DNA of 64,000 nucleotides from assembly GCA_016284235.1 (NCBI GenBank), contig JAEEOK010000018.1, positions 1 to 64,000 on the forward strand, given 5' to 3'. Position 1 is the first letter of the stretch, and each line of letters starts with the position of its first letter. Both the position numbers and the translations under genes were made by a program. Below the pieces are notes generated by a model. The model saw only the letters and a list, made by a program, of their open reading frames with translations, was not told the origin of the DNA and did not search any database. Shown piece after piece: positions 29,731 through 38,612 of this stretch. The stretch is from Succinivibrionaceae bacterium (lineage in GTDB: Bacteria; Pseudomonadota; Gammaproteobacteria; Enterobacterales; Succinivibrionaceae).

Positions 29731-30804
29731 TTAGCGCTCCCTTTTCTTAAGCTGCATTCTACCGTCAGGAAGTCTGATAATTTCAAAATCATCCGGACTG
29801 ACCTCCTGCTGCTGTGAATTTTCTTCTCCTGACTGCCCCATGTCAACATCTGAAATAACAGGAAGCTTGCGTGGAGTAAATGCATATTTCGATACAGCAA
29901 CAACAACCTTGCGGTTCTGCTCTCTGCCTCGTCTCGTTGCATTTGAGGCAAAAGGCGAATATTTGCCATAGGCCTCAATCGCCATTCTTCTTGGATCGAT
30001 TTCCTTCTGTTCAAAATAATTAAGCACTGAAATCGCCCTGGCTGCAGAAAGTTCCCAGTTCGAATGATAGAGTTCATCAGATATGTTGCGATCATCTGTA
30101 TAACCGCGGATATGAACGTAGTTGTTAACAGTACCGAGAACCGATGCTATCCGATCCAGCACAGGTTTGAGACGATTGAGAATAGTGGCGCTGCCCTGAG
30201 GAAATAGCAAGGCGGAATCCATATCTATAGTAAGCCACGATTCATGACGCGTAATTGTTATAATCTTTTCCTGGATCAACTCCTGCAGTCCCTGTTCAAT
30301 TTCCTGCTGAATAGAATCCAGAGGAGCTCCGGTAACAGCCTCGCTCAGATCCTGAGCAAGAATCTCCGACTCACTTCTCGATTCAGCCGAAAGACCGTTG
30401 GCTGAATTCTGACTTTCATTATCTCCGCTTGACGAATCAGGACTGTTGGTATTATTAAAATTGGTGCTGGCGCCGAAATCAAGAACTCCGCCGCCGCCCT
30501 CGACAGGCGCGGATACAATCGGAACCTCTTTTGTCGGAGACGAGCTCAGATTGGCGCTTGAATTAGAACCGTCAACACCCATATTTCCAACCAGAACGGA
30601 TGAACCAGGTCTGGCTGTCACAAAACCCATCTCGGAAAAACTCTGAATCAGACCCTGTATTACACTTTTTACCTCTGTCTGATTGGACATTGCAAATCCG
30701 TACAGGATAACAAAAAGCGCAAACAGAAGAGTGAGAAGATCGGCATACGAAACCATCCATCTTTCATGGTTTTCATGTTCCGGAATTTTAGGTTTCTTTG
30801 CCAT
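29731..30804 (-). CDS. motB: Flagellar stator protein MotB/MotD
   Basis: The peptidoglycan-anchored stator subunit. The cytoplasmic start and membrane helix read ERWMVSYADLLTLLFALFVILYG, with the ion-binding aspartate at D22. A long Ser/Asn-rich linker (about 60-150) follows, and the OmpA-like domain (about 195-300) contains LLFPQGSATI and RGYTDDRNISDELYHSNWELSAARA. The last ~60 residues are an extension. It follows motA by 3 nt. By position it corresponds to Pseudomonas MotD. The coupling ion cannot be read from the sequence alone. Confidence 0.93.
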   Translation of the reverse strand: MAKKPKIPEHENHERWMVSYADLLTLLFALFVILYGFAMSNQTEVKSVIQGLIQSFSEMGFVTARPGSSVLVGNMGVDGSNSSANLSSSPTKEVPIVSAPVEGGGGVLDFGASTNFNNTNSPDSSSGDNESQNSANGLSAESRSESEILAQDLSEAVTGAPLDSIQQEIEQGLQELIQEKIITITRHESWLTIDMDSALLFPQGSATILNRLKPVLDRIASVLGTVNNYVHIRGYTDDRNISDELYHSNWELSAARAISVLNYFEQKEIDPRRMAIEAYGKYSPFASNATRRGREQNRKVVVAVSKYAFTPRKLPVISDVDMGQSGEENSQQQEVSPDDFEIIRLPDGRMQLKKRER

Positions 30805-30807
30805 GAG

Positions 30808-31560
30808 TTATTCTTTACCCTTTACACCCTCAGGAAGATATGCTCCTATACGGCGTCTAAGCTGCAATTGATTTTCACCGGATGCGATGGAAACAAGACC
30901 CTCAATTGTCATAGTATCAAATTTAATCAACTCATGGTTACACGCCTTGTAGCGATTTCCAAGAGGAAGAAAAAGAGTGTTGGCCGACATAACACCATAA
31001 ATAGTTGCAATAAAAGCAACACCGATGGCAGGACCAAGCAGTTCAGGCTGATCCAGAAGACCCATCGCATGAATAAGACCGAGTACGGCGCCGACAATAC
31101 CCATACACGGCGCATAACCGCCGGCAGCTTCGAAAACCTTTGCTCTCTGCTCTAACTCATATTCTTTCATCTCAACTTCTTTTTCCAGAAGTTCAACCAG
31201 CTGCTCCTTGTCCACACCGTCAACGATCATCTGAATACCGATTTTTGTAAACTCGTCACCTATACCCGGAATCTGATTCTCAAGAGCCAGCAGTCCCTGC
31301 TGTCTTGCCGTTTGAGCCATACCTTCAAGAAGCTCAACCTGTGAAAAATAATCAGGCTTGGGAGGGGCGACCATCCACTTGAGTTCCTTAACAGCTCCGA
31401 CAAGCACCCCTATAGGAAACTGCACAAACATCGCACCCAGGGTGGCACCGCAAATAATGAAAAAGGCTGGAATATCAATAAGAGCAAGAGGATTACCGCC
31501 CTCAATAATATTGGCGGTAATAACAGCGACAACAGCAATCAGAAAACCAAGTAAACTCAT
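30808..31560 (-). CDS. motA: Flagellar stator protein MotA/MotC
   Basis: The membrane stator subunit that turns ion flow into torque. The 250-residue protein has four membrane segments, starting MSLLGFLIAVVAVITANIIEGG and DIPAFFIICGATLGAMFVQFP, then a cytoplasmic loop (GMAQTARQQGLLALE), GGYAPCMGIVGAVLGLIHAMG, and GPAIGVAFIATIYGVMSAN. It lies between cheB and motB, the position of Pseudomonas MotC. No other stator pair is in the window. Confidence 0.94.
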   Translation of the reverse strand: MSLLGFLIAVVAVITANIIEGGNPLALIDIPAFFIICGATLGAMFVQFPIGVLVGAVKELKWMVAPPKPDYFSQVELLEGMAQTARQQGLLALENQIPGIGDEFTKIGIQMIVDGVDKEQLVELLEKEVEMKEYELEQRAKVFEAAGGYAPCMGIVGAVLGLIHAMGLLDQPELLGPAIGVAFIATIYGVMSANTLFLPLGNRYKACNHELIKFDTMTIEGLVSIASGENQLQLRRRIGAYLPEGVKGKE

Positions 31561-31569
31561 TTCCTAAAC

Positions 31570-32928
31570 CTATGTATTCATTACTTCACGTCGAATGCAG
31601 CCGGCAAATTCACGAATAGGAACAACGTAGTTCACTATACCGGCGTTTACAACAGCCTGCGGCATGCCGTATATAACACACGTCTCCTCATTCTGAGCCC
31701 ATATGGAGGCGCCGCTGGCCTTCAATTTTCTGCAGCCCTCTTTTCCATCTGCACCCATTCCTGTAAGGATTAATGCAAGAACACTGCCACCATACGACTT
31801 ATTTATAGATTCAAAGGAAATATCAACGCACGGCTTGTAACACATAGTCGGTTCAGATTCACGAATTCTGATCACCTTCTGAAATCCGCGGTTTTCCACA
31901 TAAAGCTGCATTCCTCCGGGTGCCAAATAAGCGGTGCCTGGCTTGAGAACATCTCCGTTTTTAGCCTCGCACACGGAGATTTTGCAGATTTTATCAAGTC
32001 TGGCTGCGAAAGATGCAGTAAATGTCGACGGCATATGCTGAATGATAACTATCGGCAGAGGAAAATTCTCGGGAAGATTTGTCAGAACCTCCTGTAGCGC
32101 CACAGGTCCGCCGGTGGATGAACCGATGGCAAGAAGACTGTACTTCTTTCCGGAGGCTCTATAGGAAACAGCGCTGATCTCGGGAACACTGCACGGCTTT
32201 TTGGCCGGCTGGGAAAAGATTCCGGCTGCCGGTACGGTCTGGGAGGAATTATGTCCGAACCTGGATGCCACAGTTCCGCGATCAGGAAGAACAGATGATG
32301 TCCTGCCGGTTAAATTTGAATTTCGATCCAGAGGTCTTGATGAAAAGACGGAACCTCCCGGGGAAGAAACGGTGTCGGAGGATTTTCTGAACGAACCTGC
32401 CGCATTTCTGGATGACTGCGCAAACGACAGAGCTGTCTTTGCTGTCGCAGAAGAATCAGTACCTGCTGAAGTGGAGGCAGAAAATGAAGAAACCCCGTAT
32501 CTTGCCCTTGCTATGCGTGAGGCCTGGAATTTCTGTCTTGATATATTTTTTATCTTAGCCCGGATAAGCTCGATTGCTTCATCACGGTTGCGGGCGATAT
32601 CATCAAAATTTTTTGTAATGAAGTCGAGAGCACCGGCATCTAAAGCATTAAAAGTGGCAGTCGCCCCCTCCTCAGTAAGAGAAGAGAACATAATAATTGG
32701 CGTCGGATTAGTGGACATAATGCTCTTAACGGCATCGATGCCGTTCATAATCGGCATTTCCACATCCATGGTTACGACATCAGGCTTGAGTTCCGATACC
32801 TTATCAACAGCCTCCTTTCCGTTAGTTGCAAAACCGGCAACCTCCATCGTGGAGTCTTTTGAAACTATTTCACTGATTCGTCTACGAAAAAAACTTGAAT
32901 CATCGACAATCAGAACACGTATCGGCAT
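31570..32928 (-). CDS. cheB: CheB, protein-glutamate methylesterase
   Basis: CheB removes methyl groups from chemoreceptors when phosphorylated by CheA. The receiver domain (1-~125) has IVDDSSFFRRR and phospho-site D in VTMDVEMPIMNG. The methylesterase domain (about 265-450) has the catalytic Ser in AIGSSTGGPVALQEVL, His in IQHMPSTFTASFA, and Asp in TGMGADGKEGC. The linker (about 140-260) is much longer than usual and Ser/Thr-rich, giving 452 residues against about 350 in E. coli. It is 19 nt downstream of cheA. Confidence 0.95.
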   Translation of the reverse strand: MPIRVLIVDDSSFFRRRISEIVSKDSTMEVAGFATNGKEAVDKVSELKPDVVTMDVEMPIMNGIDAVKSIMSTNPTPIIMFSSLTEEGATATFNALDAGALDFITKNFDDIARNRDEAIELIRAKIKNISRQKFQASRIARARYGVSSFSASTSAGTDSSATAKTALSFAQSSRNAAGSFRKSSDTVSSPGGSVFSSRPLDRNSNLTGRTSSVLPDRGTVASRFGHNSSQTVPAAGIFSQPAKKPCSVPEISAVSYRASGKKYSLLAIGSSTGGPVALQEVLTNLPENFPLPIVIIQHMPSTFTASFAARLDKICKISVCEAKNGDVLKPGTAYLAPGGMQLYVENRGFQKVIRIRESEPTMCYKPCVDISFESINKSYGGSVLALILTGMGADGKEGCRKLKASGASIWAQNEETCVIYGMPQAVVNAGIVNYVVPIREFAGCIRREVMNT

Positions 32929-32947
32929 ACCCTAAAAACTCCAATAG

Positions 32948-35119
32948 TTAAATTCTGCCAGGTTCACCGGACAGTCCTGGCATATTCTTGTACTGACGAT
33001 GAGCATACTGTTTAAGCAGATTAGGAACATCAATGATAAGGGCTATTCCGCCATCGGATGTAATTGTAGCACCTGCCATGCCAGGTGTACCCTTCAGAAG
33101 ATTATCAAGAGGTTTGATGACAACCTCCTCCTGACCTATAAGACCATCCACTACAAAACCGACCTGCTGATGACCAACCTGAACAATAACAACGTGTCCT
33201 TTTCTTGGATGAACAATCTTCGACTTGTCACGAATAAGCCAGTCCTGAAGATAGAAGAGCGCTATGGCCTTTTCACGGATTACAATTGTCGCCTGTCCGT
33301 CGACTATATTGATCTGACTCAGATCAGACTGGAATATTTCATTAACCGATGTCAGAGGAAGAGCAAAGGACTGGCCGCCGACCGATACCATGAGCGTAGG
33401 CAGAATCGCAAGGGTCAGAGGCACCTTGATTTCCATGGTGGTACCCACACCAAGCTTGGATGAAATATTAAGAGATCCGTTAAGCTTGGCGATAGAGGTC
33501 TTCACAACATCCATGCCGACACCGCGGCCAGAAATGTCTGTGATGACAGTATTGGTTGAAAATCCCGGGAGGCATACCAGCTGATACGCTTCGGAATCGC
33601 TCATCTTTGACGCGGCTTCAGGAGTAATAAGTCCCTTCTTAATGGCGACCTGCTTGAGCTTTTCAGCATCCATACCCGCACCGTCGTCAATTATACGAAG
33701 CAGAATATGATCACCTTCCTGGGAAGCCTCAAGTCTTATCTGTCCCTTGGCAGGCTTTCCGGCTCTAATACGATCCTCCGGAAGTTCTATACCGTGATCG
33801 CATGAGTTTCTGACAAGATGCACCATAGGATCTGCAAGCGCATCAACCAGATTCTTATCAAGATCGGTTTCCTCACCGACCATCACCAGCTCAATCTCCT
33901 TGTTGAGATTTCTCGCCAGATCACGAACAACGCGAGGGAACCGGCCGAAAACTTTCTTTACCTGCTGCATGCGTGTCTTCATTACGGCACCCTGCAGATC
34001 CGCCGTTACAACGTCAAGATTGGACACGGCTTTTGACAGATCATCGTCATTGCTGCTCGCTCCTATGCTGATAAGACGGTTGCGAACAAGAACAAGTTCA
34101 CCCACCATATTCATGATATTATCAAGAATCTTGGTATCAACTCGAACAGTTGTATCAGCTGCAGGTGATACAGCCGGCTTCGACGGAGCCTTGGAAGTCG
34201 ATGCAGCCGGCTTGGCCGGTGCGGCAGATGCAGGAGACTCAACCTTCGGAACCGGCTTCTTTATAGCCTCATCCTCCGGAGTTCCAGGCGCATGACCCTT
34301 TCCATGAAGCTGATCAAGAAGAGCTTCAAATTCATCTTCGGTGATATTCTCATCCGGATCAATCGGCGCAGCAGCCACAGATGATACCGGGGATGCCGCA
34401 GGCTTCTCTTCCGGCGCTGCCTCAGCAACTTCCGAAGTAGCCTCCACCTTCTGCTCAGGCTGTTCAGAACCTGCGACCCCGTCAAGCATTCTTTCAAACT
34501 CGTCGTCAGTCGGATCACCCGCCGGCTTAAGACTGATATCCTCATCCGTTCCGGGAGCGTGACCTTTTCCATGAAGCTGATCAAGAAGAGCTTCAAACTC
34601 ATCTTCAGTAATATCCTCGTCAGGATCAACCGGTGCCATTGCTATGGGAGCAGGTTTTGAAACTGGTTTCGGAGCCGGAGCCGGCGCAGGCTTAGGAGCG
34701 GGGGCAGGAGCCGCCTTTGGAGGAGGATTTCCGGATGCAAAACTTTTAAGAGCGTTAACAAGTTCCTGAGGAGGCGGATCGAAATCCTCCTTGTTCTGAA
34801 CATGAGAGAACATTTCTGATATGACATCGTGGGATTTAAGCACCACATCCATCAATTCAGGCGAAACAGAAATCTTTCCGTTTCTGAGCGAATCGAAAAC
34901 ATTTTCCGCAGCATGACAGATAGCAACCAGATTAGCCAGATTTATAAAACCTGCTCCGCCCTTTACTGTATGGAATCCGCGGAAAATAGCATTGAGAAGA
35001 TCATGATCCTCCGGTGTTTTTTCGAGCTGCACCAACTGCTCTGACAGAGTTTCTATAATTTCACCGGCTTCAACAATGAAATCCTGTAATATTTCCTCAT
35101 CAACACCTTCGTAAGCCAT
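32948..35119 (-). CDS. cheA: Chemotaxis histidine kinase CheA
   Basis: CheA phosphorylates CheY and CheB. I start at ATG 35119 (723 residues), which has GGAG 6 nt upstream; the tracked TTG 35131 has none. Domains: Hpt with H50 in FRGFHTVKGGAGF, a Pro/Ala-rich region containing acidic modules (about 150-290), a dimerisation helix (LDNIMNMVGELVLVRNRL), a kinase domain (HLVRNSCDHGIELPE, DDGAGMD, ISGRGVGMDVV), and a C-terminal CheW-like domain (ILPTLMVSVGGQSFALPL). It is directly downstream of cheY; cheZ, normally between them, is missing. Confidence 0.96.
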   Translation of the reverse strand: MAYEGVDEEILQDFIVEAGEIIETLSEQLVQLEKTPEDHDLLNAIFRGFHTVKGGAGFINLANLVAICHAAENVFDSLRNGKISVSPELMDVVLKSHDVISEMFSHVQNKEDFDPPPQELVNALKSFASGNPPPKAAPAPAPKPAPAPAPKPVSKPAPIAMAPVDPDEDITEDEFEALLDQLHGKGHAPGTDEDISLKPAGDPTDDEFERMLDGVAGSEQPEQKVEATSEVAEAAPEEKPAASPVSSVAAAPIDPDENITEDEFEALLDQLHGKGHAPGTPEDEAIKKPVPKVESPASAAPAKPAASTSKAPSKPAVSPAADTTVRVDTKILDNIMNMVGELVLVRNRLISIGASSNDDDLSKAVSNLDVVTADLQGAVMKTRMQQVKKVFGRFPRVVRDLARNLNKEIELVMVGEETDLDKNLVDALADPMVHLVRNSCDHGIELPEDRIRAGKPAKGQIRLEASQEGDHILLRIIDDGAGMDAEKLKQVAIKKGLITPEAASKMSDSEAYQLVCLPGFSTNTVITDISGRGVGMDVVKTSIAKLNGSLNISSKLGVGTTMEIKVPLTLAILPTLMVSVGGQSFALPLTSVNEIFQSDLSQINIVDGQATIVIREKAIALFYLQDWLIRDKSKIVHPRKGHVVIVQVGHQQVGFVVDGLIGQEEVVIKPLDNLLKGTPGMAGATITSDGGIALIIDVPNLLKQYAHRQYKNMPGLSGEPGRI
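34260..34640 (-). repeat. Duplicated acidic module in cheA
   Basis: Two copies encode ITEDEFEALLDQLHGKGHAPGT preceded by DPDE, separated by about 90 residues that include a degenerate half-copy (PTDDEFERMLDGV). They sit in the linker between the Hpt and dimerisation regions, where P2-type CheY/CheB docking would be expected. Confidence 0.8.
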
Positions 35120-35200
35120 CTTATGCTCCAATTACGCTCAAAAGACACCTTTCCCAATCAAGAGAAAAGTCTGAAAAATCCAAGATAAGGCATAAAGGCC

Positions 35201-35584
35201 CTATTCCAAGCGTGCAAATATCTTGTCCAGTTTCTCGCTCAGCGTTGCCGCTGTGAAAGGTTTGACTATATATCCGTTTACACCGGCCTGAGCTGCTTCA
35301 ATTATCTGCTGTTTCTTAGCTTCAGCTGTTACCATCAATACCGGGATACTCTTCAGCTTCTCATCGGCGCGAATCGCTTTGAGAAGATCAATACCCTGCA
35401 TACCAGGCATGTTCCAGTCTGTTACTACAAACTGAAAATCACCACTCTTAAGCATAGGAAGAGCCGTATTACCGTCATCAGCTTCCTGAGTGTTGGTATA
35501 TCCGAGATCACGTAGCAGATTTTTTATAATTCTGCGCATTGTTGAGAAATCATCTACGATGAGAATCTTGATATTCTTATCCAA
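35201..35584 (-). CDS. cheY: Chemotaxis response regulator CheY
   Basis: CheY binds the flagellar switch when phosphorylated. It is a single receiver domain of 127 residues: [22 protein letters not shown] (acid pair D11-D12), phospho-site D56 in VTDWNMPG, threonine in [10 protein letters not shown], and lysine in [11 protein letters not shown]. These closely match E. coli CheY. It heads the chemotaxis operon in this window, 81 nt before cheA. Confidence 0.97.
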   Translation of the reverse strand: MDKNIKILIVDDFSTMRRIIKNLLRDLGYTNTQEADDGNTALPMLKSGDFQFVVTDWNMPGMQGIDLLKAIRADEKLKSIPVLMVTAEAKKQQIIEAAQAGVNGYIVKPFTAATLSEKLDKIFARLE

Positions 35585-35679
35585 TTAAGTTACTCCTAAA
35601 CTGTAATTCTGATGAACTCATGCGTACCATATCTGATTCAGCGTACACAGGGCTCTGTTTGCAAATTAAACATCAGCGG

Positions 35680-35685
35680 ATTATA
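35680..35685 (-). promoter_or_regulatory. Candidate -10 of the cheY operon promoter
   Basis: On the minus strand TGATATAAT gives a consensus TATAAT about 95 nt before the cheY start. Seventeen bp upstream is TTAGAT, a poor -35. I found no sigma-54 or sigma-28 match here. Confidence 0.4.
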
Positions 35686-35891
35686 TCACCTTTACCGTAT
35701 TTATCTAACAGCAAGGGCGCCACAACCGCCACTGCACAAAAGAGCTGAATTCATATAAGCACACCGAACCTTAGTGAATGATAATAAAATGTTATAGCAA
35801 ATTCTTTGTTGTTTGGCACATTTTGTTATAAATCAGTCTTGAAATGTAAACATTTCCTTAAAAATGCACAGTTTGCGCACGGCAGCACAGA

Positions 35892-35924
35892 CAAAAAAGG
35901 CATCTGCCTTTTAAACAGATGCCT
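35892..35924 (-). terminator. Terminator of the polysaccharide-export gene
   Basis: On the minus strand, AGGCATCTG and CAGATGCCT form a perfect 9-bp stem (9-nt loop) followed by six T, about 45 nt past the stop codon at 35968. Confidence 0.85.
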
Positions 35925-35967
35925 GCAAATATCCTGATAATATATCAGCAATTCAAAAAGTGAACTG

Positions 35968-37734
35968 CTACAGACTTACTGCAACCTTGGTTGCCACAGC
36001 AATCTGGTAGATGATCTGCATGATATCCTTTGCAAACTGCATGGTCTTAGAATCAACCTTCGGCATAACAATAATGCGGCACCCCGGCTGGATACTGAGA
36101 TTCTCAACATTGCCCACCTGACCGTTGGCCAAAACGACAAGAACATTATCCTCGTCTGCACGGAGAGAATATCCGCCGGTCTCTGATATATAATCCTTGA
36201 GAGTATAGTTCGGATCATACACCACAGCCTTAGGCATCATGACCTCACCTCCGATCTGGATAACATTGGACTTCTGAGGAATTATTATTTCATCCCCGTC
36301 CTCAAGAACAAGATCCTTGACCGTACCGCGGGAGGAAACAACAACAATACCGTCAGGCTCCACCGACTGCGCGCGCTTGACAAAATTCTGAATAAGTTCA
36401 GCTTCCTTTACACGGATTGATGCCTCGTCAACCGAGCTTGACTCTGCTGTCAGAGAGCTCTGCTCAAGTCTTCTCAGAGCATCGGCGATAACAATCCGCT
36501 GCTGTTCGGCAACACTCTTTCTTCTTATGTACACAGACTTTACATCAGCCACGGAATCATCAACCCTGACATTTCTGAGAACATCAGCCAGTTTGGTTCC
36601 GTTACTCACAATAAAGCGCGACTTTCCCTTAATCGGACCGATTACACTGGCAAGAATACTTCCCTTCTGACTGTCCGATATAAACATTATTCTGTCGTCA
36701 GGATTAAGTCTGTATCCTGAGAATTCCTGAATGGATAGATACTTGTTGAACGGAACGTTTGCCACTGTACCGGTAACCTGGACATGAGAAACATTAGCCC
36801 CAACACCTGTAAGATTAAGCAGATCCCGTCCGGTGTGCGAAGCCTCGGTAAACTCGTAGGTGGCCGGCTTCTTTATCAGACCGTATGCACTTACAGCAAG
36901 AAACTTCTGGGAAACGACTATTACATCATTCTCTTTTAAATCAAAAATAGGAATTTCGCCGTTTACCAGAAACTTGTACAGATCTATCGTTTTGATAATC
37001 TGACCGTTACGCTTGACAGTAATTGTACGGTAGCTTCCAAGCATCGGATCTATTCCGCCTGCTCTGTCAAGATAGGAGAGAACGTTGTCGTTCTGACTTC
37101 CCGCATATCTTCCCGGATTCTTTACCTTGCCGGTGACAAAAACAGCTATAGGCTGTGAACTCTGAAGATTTACGTAAAGTTCAACATTGCTGGTAAAAAC
37201 CTTGGATACAGCCGATTTAATAGTTCCGACAAGTGCAGATGCAGAAGTTCCAAGAACCTTTACAGGACCTATTTCCGGTATGAACACATTACCCTGCAGA
37301 TCAACAGTCAGAACATCCTCATAGGTCTTTGCACCCCACATGCGCACAACAATACGGTCACCCGGATTTACCCGGTAATCCGGATTTACATCTGTCTGAA
37401 AGGTTCCGGCAAAATTACCCTTAAACAGTTCAGAACCGAAAGGCTCGAGTTTGTTAAACTCAACATACTGATAGGCGCCCTGGGCCCACGCCGGTTTTGC
37501 GGAGCCGTTGGGATTAAACGGATCATAGCCTGCATCTGCAAACACCTGCTGACCTGACTGTGCGTCACCGGAGCTGCCGATGACTCCGCCGTTACCGATA
37601 GTATACGTGGTCTGCTGAACATCAAGCTCCTTTTTGCTCTCCGCCTGGGCACTGCTGAAAAAAAGACCAGTTCCCAGCATAAGAAACAATGGAAAAATAA
37701 ACTTTGAATATTTGTAAAAAGTTAAGTTTTTCAT
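35968..37734 (-). CDS. Wza/KpsD-like polysaccharide export protein
   Basis: This is a periplasmic or outer-membrane export protein for capsule or exopolysaccharide. I start at ATG 37734 (588 residues), giving a signal peptide (FIFPLFLMLGTGLFFSSAQA) with no lipobox, so it is unlike lipidated Wza. The Poly_export domain follows (DYRVNPGDRIVVRMWGAK ... GNVFIPEIGPVKVLG), then SLBB-type modules (VTGKVKNPGRYAGS, IGGEVMMPKAVVYD, LKDYISETGGYS). The C-terminus is a hydrophobic helix. No glycosyltransferase, Wzc or ABC gene is nearby. KpsD is the closest by size and architecture. Confidence 0.85.
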   Translation of the reverse strand: MKNLTFYKYSKFIFPLFLMLGTGLFFSSAQAESKKELDVQQTTYTIGNGGVIGSSGDAQSGQQVFADAGYDPFNPNGSAKPAWAQGAYQYVEFNKLEPFGSELFKGNFAGTFQTDVNPDYRVNPGDRIVVRMWGAKTYEDVLTVDLQGNVFIPEIGPVKVLGTSASALVGTIKSAVSKVFTSNVELYVNLQSSQPIAVFVTGKVKNPGRYAGSQNDNVLSYLDRAGGIDPMLGSYRTITVKRNGQIIKTIDLYKFLVNGEIPIFDLKENDVIVVSQKFLAVSAYGLIKKPATYEFTEASHTGRDLLNLTGVGANVSHVQVTGTVANVPFNKYLSIQEFSGYRLNPDDRIMFISDSQKGSILASVIGPIKGKSRFIVSNGTKLADVLRNVRVDDSVADVKSVYIRRKSVAEQQRIVIADALRRLEQSSLTAESSSVDEASIRVKEAELIQNFVKRAQSVEPDGIVVVSSRGTVKDLVLEDGDEIIIPQKSNVIQIGGEVMMPKAVVYDPNYTLKDYISETGGYSLRADEDNVLVVLANGQVGNVENLSIQPGCRIIVMPKVDSKTMQFAKDIMQIIYQIAVATKVAVSL

Positions 37735-37824
37735 AATTTTCACTAAATTTGCGCCATCACTGCAGAACACTGCGCCTCGAATCAAATATATAACTTATCC
37801 GGTGTGCGAAACTGTCTGCTCAAC

Positions 37825-38124
37825 TCACAGAATATTTATACGGGACCATCCATCCGATGCACTTTTGCAGAATATCCTCTGCATATCAGAAGTATCTGTA
37901 AAGGACTTACACTCCTGACCCAGACCGTTGGTATATGATTCAATAAATGTACACCCTATTCCTGCAATGCATTCCCTGTCGTCACCGCTCAGCAGTGAAA
38001 ACACGTCCCCAGAAACCTTCTCCGGATTTTCCGACTGAACACCGTTATTGTTATTTACGGAAGTCGCCGTGCACCCAGATAAAAAAGCCATGACAAGCAC
38101 AACTATGCAAGATTTTTTTTTCAT
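37825..38124 (-). CDS. Small predicted lipoprotein next to the polysaccharide exporter
   Basis: This 99-residue protein starts at ATG 38124 (KKKSCIVVLVMAFLSGC, lipobox FLSGC). The mature part has four cysteines (ECIAGIGC, ECKSF, IFCKS) and ends in CKSASDGWSRINIL. Short Cys-rich lipoproteins ending in a C...GW pattern occur next to polysaccharide export genes in other bacteria (the DVU3141-like group), but I cannot confirm membership. It is 90 nt upstream of the exporter gene on the same strand, so co-transcription is likely. Confidence 0.7.
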   Translation of the reverse strand: MKKKSCIVVLVMAFLSGCTATSVNNNNGVQSENPEKVSGDVFSLLSGDDRECIAGIGCTFIESYTNGLGQECKSFTDTSDMQRIFCKSASDGWSRINIL

Positions 38125-38178
38125 GAAGTAAAATCTCAAAAAAAAATTCTCATTTGAGAAATTCTATATAAAACGAAA

Positions 38179-38307
38179 TTGACACTCCACGCGGCTAAAG
38201 CCGCGGGATTCCTGCTTCACAGACCACTGACAGCCAGCTGCGCTCTAAACGATCTCCGGGAGAATTGATTGCTCCGGTTTTCAGTGCAGGTCTATATTTC
38301 CGTACGC
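38179..38307 (-). mobile_element. Orphan IS200/IS605-type right end (E1), omega-RNA-like
   Basis: Read on the minus strand it ends in GGAATCCCGCGGCTTTAGCC...GTGGAGTGTCAA, the typical 3' end of IS605/TnpB elements, with a perfect 6-bp CGCGGC-TAAA-GCCGCG hairpin (38190-38205). About 130 bp are similar, by eye roughly 80 %, to element E2 at 60203. No tnpA or tnpB ORF is adjacent. Confidence 0.65.
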
Positions 38308-38534
38308 CATACGGTATTTATCAGTTCAGACTACTGATGAGCATATACTATCATATTTTGGATGTTAGTCCATACTTTATCTATACGCACAAAAAAGCCG
38401 GCTTCACATTTTAAACCGTTTTATGAATACATTCGTGGTTCTTGCAAACAGCGCTGAAACCTATCTGAGGTCAGTACACACTGTTAAAAAAATACGGCAG
38501 CAGACATCGTCGTAATCATGATGCTTCAAAACAA

Positions 38535-38569
38535 AAACCGGCACTCCCTACCCGAAAGGACGCCGGTTT
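38535..38569 (-). terminator. Terminator of asd
   Basis: On the minus strand, AAACCGGC and GCCGGTTT form an 8-bp stem ending in a T run (TTTTTG). It lies about 45 nt past the asd stop. Confidence 0.75.
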
Positions 38570-38612
38570 ATATAACAGGAATGCACATACCGTGCATCCG
38601 TCCTCAGTAAAT

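Larger units (their letters stand above)
35585..35967. other. Intergenic region upstream of cheY
   Basis: This 383-nt gap holds the candidate cheY promoter and, at its far end, the terminator of the upstream polysaccharide-export gene. I find no cheZ, fliA or fleN sequence. Confidence 0.6.

Noticed and set aside
35809-35830. Sigma-54 promoter near TTGGCACATTTTGTT
   Set aside because: GC is not present at the required 10-nt distance from GG, and the orientation is away from cheY.
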